Made by a program: the position numbers and the translations under genes
The notes under the pieces: model-generated
The model's input: only the letters and a program-made list of their open reading frames with translations
The model's database searches: none
What the model was told of the DNA's origin: nothing
DNA from: Bolinopsis microptera
Lineage: Eukaryota > Ctenophora > Tentaculata > Lobata > Bolinopsidae
Assembly: GCF_026151205.1 (NCBI RefSeq)
Contig: NC_087081.1
Span: 8,427,246 to 8,491,245 of the forward strand
Direction: 5' to 3'
DNA length: 64,000 nucleotides
Shown here: positions 14,001 to 27,247 of the stretch, in pieces
Layout of the letters: every line of letters begins with the position of its first letter
Numbering within the stretch: position 1 is the stretch's first letter

Positions 14001-17000
14001 CAATGTTACGTTTCCACATCAGTTGTTATGGTAACAAGGTTACTTTAGTCGCTATAGTAACACAGTGGGACCAGAACAAAAGTAAAACTGCAGCAGGGTA
14101 GACGTGCTAACATGTTTACAGCAAGGCAGCGGACACTGCACCTCAACTCAACTCTAATTGGTCAGTTGCCAAGTCACGTGACACACCAGATGTTACTTGA
14201 TTGGCTAGTGTTGGAGTCACAGGACTAATGTTCAGTGCGGGTATTGGTCGGGACCAAATCCCTGGCTGCTGATTGGAGGAGAGGTATTTAGAAGTGAGCG
14301 CTATATTACCTGAGACGGGGAGGACAACAGTATTACGTGGTCACGTGACTAAACCCCCTTCCAGCCCTAACCTTAATGTTTCTCTAAGCGGCGTGTAAAA
14401 TTGTCCCTTCTAACGGACTTTAACGTAATAAGCTCAAATAGATGAACATTACTTTTATATCAAATTCAGCAGATTATTTTTGTAACTCGAAACGAAACCA
14501 CTGAAAATAGTATATGTTTGACAAGTTAAAAATTGAACAATATTAAGCATATATGACGTGATCACAATAACTTTTGATTAAGTTTTAGCAATTATGATAA
14601 GAATTGTCGTGAAGATTAAATTTTCATTAGATTTTTGAAAGAGCTATTTTTTGGGCAAAAACGGCAATGAAAAGGTACTCAGTGACGATTAACAATAACA
14701 TACTTTAGTTCTAGAGGTTTTAAACTTCCGCGGAATATAACACTGTCACGAAGCTGATCTCCCAGACATAGCCTCACTAAACCAGAATGATAAAATCAAA
14801 ACAATAAACTCAGAGCCATGAAATCAGGCAATAACTTCGGGGTCCTTTTAGGGTCCTTTACCTAAAAGATTATTGATTGTAATCATCAAAACTTTATGAG
14901 AGTATGAGGAAATTCTAATATTTGTTGCTTGCTTCCCCAGAAATGTGCTTAACTGACAAGCACTAGCAGAGATTAATATTGTTTGAAATGGGAGGATATT
15001 ATATACTATATTATATTAATATACAACTCAAACGTGACTTGGAGATCGCAGGCGTTGATAAAAGCTCGGTTTAGTTTAGATCAAAGCAGATGATTATGAT
15101 TGACAAATAACTAAATAATAGGGTGACGCATGTTGAAATTGGAGTCTAATTTTATAAAGTCGAATGTAATAAGTAATAAAGTAACCATATTTGTTGCAAT
15201 CAAAGTACGTATAAAAACAAGCAGAGACTGTGAATGTTTGTGATTCTAGATTCAGACGCTGATTTCACCTGAAAACGTTACAATACGTTGAATTCTCCAC
15301 AAATTAACTAAAATAAACTAAATCCAACTAAAGAACTAAAACGGGACATTTTAACAAGATTTAGAAGATGGTGGTCATGTAGGGAAAAAGATGGTGGTTA
15401 GGACTTAGGGAGGAGATTAGAAGACAATTCCGCGTAGTAACATTTGAGAAGTGAGTGTGTGAGCGCGTGGGTGGTATGTGTAGTTGCGTTAGAATATGTG
15501 TCAGCCTACCCGTTACTCCAACGAATAAGCTATCCTGTAATATGCTGTGTGGCAACATAGCTACAGAAACATGTCCTGATGTAGATTGTAGATATTATGG
15601 TCACGAGATCATATCATGGCTATTGGCTCGTTTATAAACTCTGTTTTATTATACCTCATACTGACTTTTTGTGGCGGACAAATAACTTTTATTAACATTA
15701 ATTAATAATTACTGCGTTTATGATCCATCATTTTCATATCTTTAGATTAAAAAAACGGTACGCGATCTCAAGGATTCAAATCATAATGCTGATTTGCTAT
15801 GCAAATACGGCATGCTCTATACAAGAAATTGACTAAACGTTAAAGTAATAAAGAAGAAAAAATCAATTGTTCAATGTTGATCTTATAGACGTTATTCAGA
15901 CTTTTGCCGTGCCCTTAAAAAGTTAAAACACAATCTCATGCATCATCAAGTTTAACAAGCTTGAACACGGTCTGAAAACAATGCCTCGTTTGTCCTAAAT
16001 GTCCCAGCATGGCTACTCAATGGAACTATAAAAATATGAACTAAAAGTCAATCAAACATCATAACAAGGCTAAAGAATGTGGGTGTTCAATACAAGGAGA
16101 GTTTAAATCAAAGATACTGCGTAAACTTCACTGCCCGAATTGATACAATGTTGAAATGTTCGGTACAGAGTTCAGGGGAATAACGAGAAAATAGCATTGT
16201 TTTCAGAGCACGTGTAGCTATCACGTGACTGTCTACTTGTCATGGTAACCGTACTATCCGGCACGCGTATGCGACAGATTGATACACTCAAATGACAGGA
16301 GAGGGGAAGTTTGGAATTCTCTAAAACAGAGGGCACACCGTACAAATTGATATTGAGTAATTATCCTAGGATACAGTGTATATTGAGTTGATACTTTCAG
16401 TACTACTTATTAGAATTAAACAATTAAATCGTTAGTCCAATTAGTGCTCCTGAAAATTACAGAGGATCTTTTGAAGAAGAAAATTCAAAATCGTCACAAA
16501 AGGTTTAAAGAATTGAAAAGTATGCAACTCAAACTCAAACGGTCCAAACAGACTGATGATGAAACTTAACATGGTTGAATGGTTCAGCGGGTCAGTAATT
16601 ATTGGTTTATAATCGCGGCTACAACGTATAGCTCTAATCATACCGATCATTGTGTGAAATTTCAGGGGTCGAGGACACGTGACAGTTGACATATCTATAG
16701 TGGGTGAGATTGTATTGTGTTTGGATTAATTCATCAGCAATCAGTATAGTACTACACTCCTAGATTGGGTATCAATAGCTACTCCAGTTTAATTGCTATC
16801 ATTCTAGTAGATACCATAATGTGTATTCGTGACTTTTAGTAAGAAGCTCAATTTCAACTTTTCCCATCTAAAATACCTTTTATAACAGAGAATCAGATAA
16901 ACCACTTACTATAAGTATAACAGATCAAGGTATTTTATTCAAACTATAGCTTCCACTATTGACTATTTAAGCCATCCATGTTATTGCCTTGATTTTGATG

Positions 17001-17117
17001 GCTCAAATAATGGGAAGCTATAATACTGTTTGTCACGATCAAAATCTATAGCCCAAGAGAAGATGCGAAACAGGCCGCAGTGTTACGCCTATTATTCGCC
17101 GACCACCGGGCGCCGGA
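11096..17117. other. Gene-poor intergenic DNA
   Basis: AT-rich sequence without recognisable exons. CACGTG hexamers occur singly or in pairs at about 12180, 12353, 14176, 14342, 16210, 16224 and 16676, several within 60 bases of an ATTGG or CCAAT pentamer. An RFX-type X-box is at 14022. The 79-codon frame at 12489-12728 was examined and has no identifiable family. Confidence 0.5.
14022..14035 (+). promoter_or_regulatory. RFX X-box-like site
   Basis: GTTGTTATGGTAAC fits the RFX-family X-box consensus GTHNYYATRRNAAC at every position. No gene is recognisable nearby, so any target is unknown. Chance occurrence is possible. Confidence 0.35.
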
Positions 17118-17118
17118 C

Positions 17119-17157
17119 CACGCCGCCACCACCGACGTCGGTTGTGGTGGCGGCGTG
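17119..17157. repeat. GC-rich hairpin
   Basis: A perfect 14-base stem, CACGCCGCCACCAC (17119-17132) against GTGGTGGCGGCGTG (17144-17157), closes an 11-base loop. It is strikingly GC-rich against AT-rich surroundings and lies about 130 bases before the dispersed repeat at 17246. Confidence 0.75.
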
Positions 17158-17245
17158 CACTTGTCCCATGTAAGATTTACAACTTCAAAACCATTATCAA
17201 GAAATGCTAACTAGCGCTCACAAGGGGAGCGATCTGCAAGAGGTT

Positions 17246-17480
17246 AGAGTTTATGGAAGTCTATTGTTCTTAAAGTTGACAATTGTTGGTATGTCAGGAA
17301 TTTGTCAAATTGTTGTTTGTCCATTACACATTAGCTGGGGTGCAGTGCGTTTTGAGCAGATATACTTGTGTAAGACTGCTCTCATCTCAATTCCTCACGG
17401 CTCCTCTATTCTGCAGTTATTTAACAGGGGCAATAGAAACAATGGTAGAGGTTGTCAATAAATCTACTGCCTGTTAACGA
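17246..17480 (+). repeat. Dispersed repeat family A, copy 1
   Basis: About 230 bases align in the same orientation with 47311-47540 in COG8 intron 2. Conserved blocks include CTATTGTTCTTAAAGTTGACAA, TACTTGTGTAAGACTG, CTGCAGTTATTTAACA and a shared end at CAATAAAT. No coding capacity or terminal repeats are visible. It could be a SINE-like or MITE-like repeat; the family is not recognised. Confidence 0.7.
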
Positions 17481-18438
17481 TCATAATTGAGAAAAGGAAA
17501 CAACAATTCCAATCATCAAATCCACGTATAATTATATGAGAACTCGTACGTAACCACAGCACTTTTCTTAAATAATGATCTTTCATTCACTCATGGATAT
17601 GATAACTTTTGTTAGTTCATTTTGACTTATGTGCCTCAGTTGACCAAAACCCACTTTAAAATATTCAATATCGAACAATTTCAAACTATCAGTGAACACT
17701 GACAGGGACTGCAACATCAAAAGTAATGAATGAAAACAATTCACAAAAAGTAAAACAGATTGACCACGATGTAAAACCAAAGTTCCAACATAAAAGCAAA
17801 GCTAGTGATCAGCGAGGCGCAGGTGGTGGGAGACTTCACATAATAATCACTAAGCTAATTAGATAAGTAAACGGGAACAGGGTCTGTAATTGAAGTCAAC
17901 GAGCACTCTTAGGACCTTGAGGGTCATTAATCGTAATACTGAGAATATACCTTTTCAGTGATCACTTTTAGATGCGGGTACTCTCACGGCTTACTTGTTG
18001 TAAAGTTGTAATTCTGTGATATAATCATGAAACTAGTTCACACTGAAGGAAGATAAAAGGCCTCAATAGAAGTGGATTCTGGTGGAGCGATCAGAGTTGA
18101 AATACAATATACTTGTTTTGACACGTGACAGTGATTCTGAGATTTGATTGGTCAATGTTGGAAGCTGATTGGTTAACTGCTGTCACGTTACAGGGAAAAT
18201 ATGTGTCACCAGTATTAAGTAAACAGATCTATTGATCATATTGAATTCATGACAGTTTGGGCTTTGGCCCTAACAAAAATACGTGTCATTGATTTCCGTT
18301 CTTGATGACCATATGTTTTTATCAAAATAAAACCCAAAATTGTAATAAAGTAAATTATGAACAGCAATGTTAAACTGCCACAATATTTTGAATTATAAAC
18401 CTACACGTGATGACTGATGCATTCGTAATTGATCATTT
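17481..18438. other. Intergenic DNA, no gene seen
   Basis: AT-rich, with one cluster at 18121-18190 that combines CACGTG with two ATTGGT boxes. No exon or RNA gene is recognisable. Confidence 0.5.
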
Positions 18439-18440
18439 TA

Positions 18441-20300
18441 TAGATGTGGATACTGGCGGGGAGGTGATAATTGTTTGTTTACATTAATAGTGAGCACATG
18501 TTAAGCAGGCTGAGGAGGTGATAATTGTTTGTTTACATTTTAGGTCGAGCACATGTTAAGCAGGCTGAGGAGGTGATACATATTTTGTATTATAGAAGGT
18601 TTGTAACACTTGTAACGCCTTCTTGTTACCGCCCTTTGAGGACCCCGAATTATTTTCTGAACGAAAGCTCAAAAATAACCGAGAAATCGACCTTCTTATT
18701 AACTCATTTTGATGACTGTTTCTGACCTAAAATTGCACGAAAAATCGATTTAGCTAGGTTTCAGAACCTATAAACACTTCCTTATCCCTCAAAATTGCTT
18801 CAGATAGCCAATAGAGCGTTACACGTGGATGCGGGCGATGCTGACTTTCCTACTGGCTGCTACTTCTTCCGGCGTGAACTGAATCTTGCCCCACATCCCC
18901 GCTGGGATGTTTAGTGTAACTCCTGAAATTTAATTCGCTTTTTATTCCGCTTATTCTTAACTAACCGGACGATGATTAATCACTCTACACACAACTAGAC
19001 TGTTAAGTGACGTTTCAACACGTTTTCTAGCTGGCTCTGAAACCTTAACCACCCAGAATGATCCTAACCCTAACACAAACCCGATTTCTAACTTAAGCGT
19101 ATGCTGAAACCTTAACGAGAAGATGTGGTAGAGATAACAATGTGAACAGAGGGTCAAATAAAGATAAGGAAAGTAAACACACGATATCGATCTGCTCACT
19201 TTTCCTGTTTGTGATTGGACGGATCGGTGTCACATGACATAACACCTCTATTACAAGTGGTCGCTCGTTGAGGACCACGGAGCACATCAGGGCTGCCCGT
19301 CGTCAGAATACATTTAATTCAGTTGTCAGTATGATTGTTATATTGTGGTGTTGGTAACCTACCTTCATTGTGTTTCTTTTGACTTTGTTACCATGCTGTG
19401 CTCTGGAAATTGTGATAGTACCTGTTCGATTTGTTAAGGAGACGATCTCCCTGTTCATATGTTACAGGATCAGAATGTTCGTGAGGAACAGTCACCAAAA
19501 GTGAGTTGCTTACCTGCTGTGTGTTTTCGTACTCTGGTCTTCACTCAAGTTGCAAAGCTGCAATAAACGTATCGCAAAGAACATTTATATCTGAAAATTG
19601 TGTTAGTACCAGTTTGATCAGTTAAGGTGAGGATTGCCTCAATCTGTCGGGTTGAGCTTAACTGTCTAGGTCATGAGTAGAACCGAAGGATCAAAATATA
19701 TGGGGGTCCGGACTCTAGGGCGTAAGACTCTAGGGCGTAAGACTCTAGGGTCTTAGGGTTAGGGTTAGGGTTAGGGTTAGGGTTTGGGTTTGGGTTAGGG
19801 TTAGGGTTAGGGTTAGGGTTAGGGTTAGGGTTAGGATAAGGGTTAGGGTTAGGGTTAGGGTGATGGTTAGGGTTAGGGCGCCGCCCTAAAGTCTCACGCC
19901 CTAGAGTCTTACGACCTAGTTGGTCGTATTAACTATAAAACATCAATTTTGAGGGATAAGGAAGTGTTTATAGGTTCTGAAACCTAGCTAAATCGATTTT
20001 TCGTGCAATTTTAGGTCAGAAAAAGTCATCAAAATGAGTTAATAAGAAGGTCGATTTCTCGGTTATTTTTGAGCTTTCGTTCAGAAAATAATTCGGGGTC
20101 CTCAAAGGGCGGTAACAAGAAGGCGTTACAAGTGTTACAAACCTTCTATAATACAAAATATGTATCACCTCCTCAGCCTGCTTAACATGTGCTCGACCTA
20201 AAATGTAAACAAACAATTATCACCTCCTCAGCCTGCTTAACATGTGCTCACTATTAATGTAAACAAACAATTATCACCTCCCCGCCAGTATCCACATCTA
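18441..20300. mobile_element. 1.86-kb inverted-repeat element with telomere-like core
   Basis: The left arm 18441-18797 and right arm 19944-20300 are inverted copies of 357 bases with essentially one visible mismatch (near 18719 against 20022). Both ends read TAGATGTGGATACTGGCGG inward and are flanked by TA (18439-18440 and 20301-20302), compatible with a TA target duplication as in Tc1/mariner-type insertion. Each arm contains a tandem duplication of about 54 bases starting GAGGTGATAATTG. The 1.1-kb centre carries a TTAGGG array and no transposase-like frame; a 66-codon frame occurs in both arms only because they are copies. I infer a non-autonomous foldback/MITE-like element. A palindromic duplication by other means is the alternative. 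Confidence 0.75.
19736..19882 (+). repeat. Interstitial telomere-like (TTAGGG)n array
   Basis: About 20 units of TTAGGG with a few variants (TTTGGG, GATAAGG, GATGG). It is bordered on the left by repeats of GACTCTAGGGCGTAA and on the right by CGCCCTAGAGTCTTACG, so the array itself sits inside a short imperfect inverted repeat. It is internal to the 18441-20300 element and is not a chromosome end. Confidence 0.9.
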
Positions 20301-20302
20301 TA

Positions 20303-20529
20303 CTCTGGTACAATTATCCATTATCTAGTCAGATTTCTTTTAGATATTGCCTAATTGCCTGTTTTACTTTGAAAAACTTGATGAGGCGCTCAAATTAAAT
20401 CAATCGAGATGGAAGCAACACAGAACTACAGAATATGTAATGACGTAATGTACCACTTTTTGTACGGTCAAGGTAGAATAAAGAATTCAGATACATTGAT
20501 GGAGTAGCATCACCATAAGTGACGTAATT
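20303..20529. other. Spacer between two repeats
   Basis: About 230 bases of ordinary AT-rich DNA between the inverted-repeat element and the pyrimidine tract. Nothing recognisable. Confidence 0.5.
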
Positions 20530-20532
20530 ATG

Positions 20533-22434
<1,902 letters not shown>

Positions 22435-22454
22435 CACGATCAGTGCGCGGCCTT
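22435..22454 (+). repeat. Palindromic repeat, 5' part, split by LINE-1
   Basis: CGCACGATCAGTGCGCGGCC resembles the hairpin core of the palindromic family seen at 28.1-28.9 and 57.2 kb. Its last 12 bases (22443-22454, GTGCGCGGCCTT) recur at 27481-27492 as the LINE target-site duplication. The right half of the same repeat continues at 27481. Confidence 0.6.
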
Positions 22455-23160
22455 CCCCCTTTTGTCTGGTTCCGGGCAAAAGACCAGGTAGCTTCGATGA
22501 GGCCTGGCATGTGGGTCTGGATGTGCTGGTTGGTGGTTCCCAGTGTGGTGTGTGCTGAGACTGGGGTGGATGGCTGAAGCCAGGGGACCGCTGGGCTGAG
22601 TGGCGAAGCTGGTGGTCGTAACGGAGGCAGTCCACATTGAGCACCCAAGCGACGAAAGTCGCTAGGTAGCTCGTGGGGATAGCATCCGGGTCGATAGCTG
22701 GCGGCGTTGTCTTAGCATGGCGTGCCACTGGGTGTAGGCACTTTGTTCTGGGCTCGCATGCATCGCGTCAGGGGGGTTGTCGGCTGGGGCGTCTGTCACA
22801 CGTGTAGGTACTTATTGATTTAAAGTACAGCGGCAGAGTCAATCCTGAGCACTAGAGCACCACTTATGACTCTGCCCATTTGCTCTGGAGTTACTGCCCA
22901 GGACCCAATCCTATCCTGTTTCTCTCACCTATAGTGATTGGTAATGGTGCTTTATCCAAAGCAAATGACCTTGCCGTGGTAAGGGGGCTTAATCGGCATC
23001 ACAAGACCAGCCGAGACTAAGCTGTACTGTTCAGCTGAGCAAAACTGAACGTAGGTCGCACGTGCCAACCGTCTTCCTTTACCTCATTTGATCCCTTTTT
23101 CTTTTGGAGCTCTCACAGCCTTCACTCACACCTGAGCATATAGGGTTTTAGAAGTTCAGG
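22455..23160 (+). other. LINE 5' untranslated region
   Basis: GC-richer leader of the LINE. It begins directly after the target-site duplication and contains CCTTGCCGTGGTAAGGGGGC at 22971, a motif I recall upstream of coding frames in several animal LINEs (memory only). Overlapping frames on the minus strand at 22358-22728 show no domain and are probably not genes. Confidence 0.5.
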
Positions 23161-23162
23161 GT

Positions 23163-23603
23163 GTGTACTTCAAGGTCGGGCCCTTAATACCGATCATTAG
23201 CACCCGTTTTACCTTTACCTTATTAGCGGCATATCATTACTGTCGCGGTAGTAAAACAAACATCTTTCTACGATACGCAGAAAGTGTTAAAACTCTCACT
23301 AATACACTTGGACTACAACACCGGATTACCAGTGGAGGAGGCAGGACTGAGCTGGCCTCGTGTGGGATTGGCACACTTGCGCAGGCTTCACAGCCTTGCT
23401 GCGATGGTGCTGGTTCCTATCGGGGCTGTGCTCGTTCAGCAACCACCAAGGAATCCACCACTACTACACCTACACTACAACACCGGATTACCAGTGGAGG
23501 AGGCGGGACTGAGCCGGCCTCGTGTGGGATTGGCACACTTGCGCAGGCTTCACTCAAATCAACCTTAAACGCAAGTACAACGCTTGGAAAACCCTGCTGG
23601 TGA
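23163..23603 (+). CDS. Possible LINE ORF1-like frame with internal duplication
   Basis: A 146-codon frame overlaps the start of the endonuclease frame by about 80 bases in another reading frame. It lacks the cysteine knuckles expected of ORF1 proteins in this superfamily. Much of it derives from an approximately 80-base direct duplication (about 23313-23392 and 23476-23555, from CTACAACACCGG to GCAGGCTTCA). It may be a degenerate ORF1, a leader peptide or noncoding. Its first codon is not certain. Confidence 0.25.
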   Translation: MYFKVGPLIPIISTRFTFTLLAAYHYCRGSKTNIFLRYAESVKTLTNTLGLQHRITSGGGRTELASCGIGTLAQASQPCCDGAGSYRGCARSATTKESTTTTPTLQHRITSGGGGTEPASCGIGTLAQASLKSTLNASTTLGKPCW

Positions 23604-26600
23604 ACACTCATGGCAGGAAAAATCCTATTGTACTAGCGACTGAACCATACACTAATAACAAACACCTAATTCCACCAATAAGCAAAGAACTAACCGAGTA
23701 TTATTACAAAGTTGGGGACATTAGGCCCCGTGCCGCCATAGTAATACACAAAAACCTAGCTGAAAAAAGTTGGGAACTATCGCAATTCACAACCCCGGAT
23801 CAAGTTGCTATTAAGATTCAACTTAGCTCGACAGAAGTAATTCTGGCAGCTTCGTACATGGATATTAATGGACCAGCTCCATCCCACGAAACCACACCTC
23901 TAGCCAAATACGCTATAGACAACAAAATACCACTCATAATAGGCTCTGACACCAACTCCCAACACACTCTTTGGGGTAACAGGTTGTGCAATAGAAGAGG
24001 AGAGGAACTACTTGATTTCCTCTCGTCGCTAGGGCTCTCCTGTTCCAACAAAGGTTCAACTCCAACATTCCTCAACTCACGAGGTCATAATTCCATCATT
24101 GACCTCACTATTACCAACCAACTGGGGGCTGAACTGATCAGTAACTGGCACGTTAGTGATCTTTACTCAAACTCCGATCACAGATATATCATGTTCGACA
24201 TTACTTCTGGTCCCAAAAAAGAACCAAGACAAATACGCCTAGTCAAGAACACTGACTGGGCGAAATTTGACGAGATTCTTTACAACAACAATGATCTCCA
24301 CAACACCTGCGTTAACACACCACACGACATTGATCACAAAGTTAACACCATTAATACTGCTCTCCGAGCGGCCTTCGAGGAGGCATGTCCCATTACTTAC
24401 ATCTCCAGCGCTGTCAGAAAACCACCCTGGCTAACTCGAGAAGTTGAGGAAGCACAGAGGGGTATAAGACGCAAACTCATCACAGCTCGTCGAATCAAAA
24501 CTGATGCTTCGTGGCTCGCTCTTAGAGAAAGCAACAAGCAATACAACAAGATCCTGTCCAACTCCCAGCGCAATGCGTGGCGGAAATTCTGCGCAGACAC
24601 AGAATCGGTTAAGGAATCTGGAAGGATGAACAAGATTCTGAAAACCTGTACTGACACCAATAACAAACTTGAAGCCGTTTATAAACCAAATGGCGAACTC
24701 ACCAAAAACGCAGAGGAGACACTGGAGGTCATGACACAAACCCACTTCAAGGAGAGTGTTACTGATCCGCCAGTTCCGCCTCTCTGCCCCTTACCCATCT
24801 CCACAGACTTACTAGACAAAATCTACAGCCTTGAAAGAATCGAAAAGGCTCTCCTATCCTTCGATCCCTTGAAGGCTGCAGGACCTGACACTCTAAAACC
24901 TATCATATTCCAGAAAGCCTGGGCTCATATCAAAGACATAACAAAAAACATTATGACAAAAAACCATGAAACGCAACACATCCCAACTTTGTGGAGGGAC
25001 TCTCTTGGAATCTTTCTCCCTAAGCCTGGAAAAACCGACTACAACAAAGCTAAGTCATTTCGAACGATCACTCTTTCGCCTGTGATGTTAAAGTTGCAGG
25101 AGAAAGTGATCTTATGGCATATGCAACATGACCTCAACATAGCTAATGATATCAACAAACGACAATTCGGCTTTAAGAAGGGCTGCTCCACAGAAGCGGC
25201 ACTTCATAAAGTTACTCACACCATTGAGCGCAGAATAGCCAAGAAAGGATATGTCCTAGGTGTCTTTCGAGATATAGAGGGCGCCTTCGACAATGTCTCG
25301 TTCAAGGCTATCTCTGAAGCAGTCAAGGCTACGAAAGTGGACTTGGCTACAGCACAGCGGATCATCAACATGGTAACCAATCGATTCATCACACTAAATC
25401 ATAAGGATAAGTCGAGAAGGGTACGGATCAGGCGAGGTTGCCCCCAAGGAGGCATTCTCTCTCCTTTTCTCTGGAACCTGGTAGTCGACGATCTCCTTTC
25501 CTTTACCGCAAAAGACATCCCGGGTTACCTGCAAGCCTTTGCGGATGATCTGTTGTCTCTAGCGGAAGGGGATGATTTAGACATCATCTGGGACCGAACA
25601 TGCAAAACTATTAAAACGATAGAAAATTGGTGCAGAACCAAAGAGCTATCTATTAGCGCCCTTAAAACTCAGATAGTCATGTTTACCTGGAATAGTAAGT
25701 GGACTCTAAGACCTATAACAGTTGGCAACAACATTATAGGTCTTTCCAAGTCTGCTAAATTTCTAGGAGTGACCTTGGACAGCAAACTCAACTTCAATGA
25801 ACATATCATCAACACCACCAAAAAAGCCACGGCATCCCTCATGCAATGTCGAAGAGCTGTCGGCCCCACATGGGGTATGAGCCCCAAAACATGCAAATGG
25901 ATGTACACGGCTGTCATCCGTCCAATCCTATCCTACTGCTGTAGTATATGGATCAGGGCCACTCAAACGGACTATAACGCGAAGAAACTCAAACGTGTTC
26001 AGGCATTGGCACTCAGAATGATGTCTGGTGCTATGCCAAGCACACCTTTTATCGCATTGAATCACCTCACCGACACTTCTGACATCATACTGTTCCTGCA
26101 AGGTGAAGCAGCAGAGGGTGCGGCCAGGCTACAAGCTTATGGCAGCCTCACTCTTGAAACTATCGCCTTCAGGAAGGGAACTATCAAAAATCATACCACT
26201 ATCAACAAACAATTCATGGCAGACCTCATTATCCCACCTAGAGCAACAAGAGACCTAACAACACCAACCATGATGCTGGGACGGCACTTCACCGTCACAA
26301 CTCCTGGAGCCGATACCACTGAATATAGAAATTCACTTCAAAACACCATTGACAACATTACCAGTGAAACAATCACCTGCTACACTGACGGGTCACTCAC
26401 AGACTCAGGATGCGGGGCTGGCTATATCATCACAACTGACAACAATAACACCACCCTTGAAGAAAGATCATTCAAGCTCCCTGATTATTGCACTGTTTAC
26501 CAAACAGAGCTCACCGCCATCATTGAAGCTTGCAAATATCTCTCTACCTATACCAACACACATATCATCATATGGTCTGACAGTCTCTCATCTATACAAG

Positions 26601-27247
26601 CTATCTCTGCGCTTTCAACGCGGAGTAGAACTACAAGAGACTGTTACGACTCTCTTAATGCACTCGGATCCAACAACACGCTAGAGATACGATGGATTCA
26701 AGCACACATCGGATTGTGGGGGAACGAAAAAGCAGATGAGCTGGCCAAGCTTGGTACAACCAGTGAATCCACTTTAAAGTGTCCAATTCCACAATCCTAC
26801 ATCAAGCGTCAAATCGACAACAAAGTCAACAGACTGAATCAGGAAACTTGGTTAACTGACGGTCCCAGACACACCAAACTGACACTCGGCCACAAGCATG
26901 CCAAAATCATCAAAAACCTCAACACTACACTCAGCAAAAACAGACAAGATTACAGAACTGCAGTTCACCTCATCACGGGTCACTGCGGCTTAAACAAACA
27001 CCTTCACACCATTTGCAAATCAAACACCAGTGCTTGTCCTATGTGCGGCGACGGAGAGGAAACTGTCTCACACTTCCTTGGACAGTGTCCAGCTATTGCC
27101 CAAATTAGAGGTCAATATTTCCAGGACTACTACCTCTCTGTCAATGACATATTCGACAACCAACACATCACCACAATTGTCAATTTCGCAAACCGCACCA
27201 AACGCTTAATTGCGCCGGAAGAGCTGGATCAGACCGGGGTGACTTAA
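23522..27247 (+). CDS. LINE ORF2: endonuclease, reverse transcriptase, RNase H
   Basis: About 1240 residues, open throughout. An APE-type endonuclease begins at residue 12 (QINLKRKYNAW), with ATEPY at about 40, SDTNSQHTLWG at about 140 and SDHRY at about 217. The reverse transcriptase has FLPKPGK at about 496, DIEGAFDN, RRGCPQGGILSP and the catalytic FADDL at about 671. RNase H keeps its acidic set: TDGS at about 953, TEL, SDS and H-GNEKADELAK. A C-terminal zinc knuckle, CPMCGDGEETVSHFLGQC, is at about 1171. The frame has no ATG until about residue 113, and 23522 is a GTG codon, so the true start is uncertain; ribosomal frameshifting or reinitiation from the upstream frame is possible. The protein would copy its own RNA into nicked genomic DNA. 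Confidence 0.9.
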   Translation: MWDWHTCAGFTQINLKRKYNAWKTLLVNTHGRKNPIVLATEPYTNNKHLIPPISKELTEYYYKVGDIRPRAAIVIHKNLAEKSWELSQFTTPDQVAIKIQLSSTEVILAASYMDINGPAPSHETTPLAKYAIDNKIPLIIGSDTNSQHTLWGNRLCNRRGEELLDFLSSLGLSCSNKGSTPTFLNSRGHNSIIDLTITNQLGAELISNWHVSDLYSNSDHRYIMFDITSGPKKEPRQIRLVKNTDWAKFDEILYNNNDLHNTCVNTPHDIDHKVNTINTALRAAFEEACPITYISSAVRKPPWLTREVEEAQRGIRRKLITARRIKTDASWLALRESNKQYNKILSNSQRNAWRKFCADTESVKESGRMNKILKTCTDTNNKLEAVYKPNGELTKNAEETLEVMTQTHFKESVTDPPVPPLCPLPISTDLLDKIYSLERIEKALLSFDPLKAAGPDTLKPIIFQKAWAHIKDITKNIMTKNHETQHIPTLWRDSLGIFLPKPGKTDYNKAKSFRTITLSPVMLKLQEKVILWHMQHDLNIANDINKRQFGFKKGCSTEAALHKVTHTIERRIAKKGYVLGVFRDIEGAFDNVSFKAISEAVKATKVDLATAQRIINMVTNRFITLNHKDKSRRVRIRRGCPQGGILSPFLWNLVVDDLLSFTAKDIPGYLQAFADDLLSLAEGDDLDIIWDRTCKTIKTIENWCRTKELSISALKTQIVMFTWNSKWTLRPITVGNNIIGLSKSAKFLGVTLDSKLNFNEHIINTTKKATASLMQCRRAVGPTWGMSPKTCKWMYTAVIRPILSYCCSIWIRATQTDYNAKKLKRVQALALRMMSGAMPSTPFIALNHLTDTSDIILFLQGEAAEGAARLQAYGSLTLETIAFRKGTIKNHTTINKQFMADLIIPPRATRDLTTPTMMLGRHFTVTTPGADTTEYRNSLQNTIDNITSETITCYTDGSLTDSGCGAGYIITTDNNNTTLEERSFKLPDYCTVYQTELTAIIEACKYLSTYTNTHIIIWSDSLSSIQAISALSTRSRTTRDCYDSLNALGSNNTLEIRWIQAHIGLWGNEKADELAKLGTTSESTLKCPIPQSYIKRQIDNKVNRLNQETWLTDGPRHTKLTLGHKHAKIIKNLNTTLSKNRQDYRTAVHLITGHCGLNKHLHTICKSNTSACPMCGDGEETVSHFLGQCPAIAQIRGQYFQDYYLSVNDIFDNQHITTIVNFANRTKRLIAPEELDQTGVT

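Noticed and set aside
19736-19882. TTAGGG array as a chromosome end
   Set aside because: It is about 150 bases long, internal, contains variants, and lies inside an inverted-repeat element with ordinary sequence on both sides.
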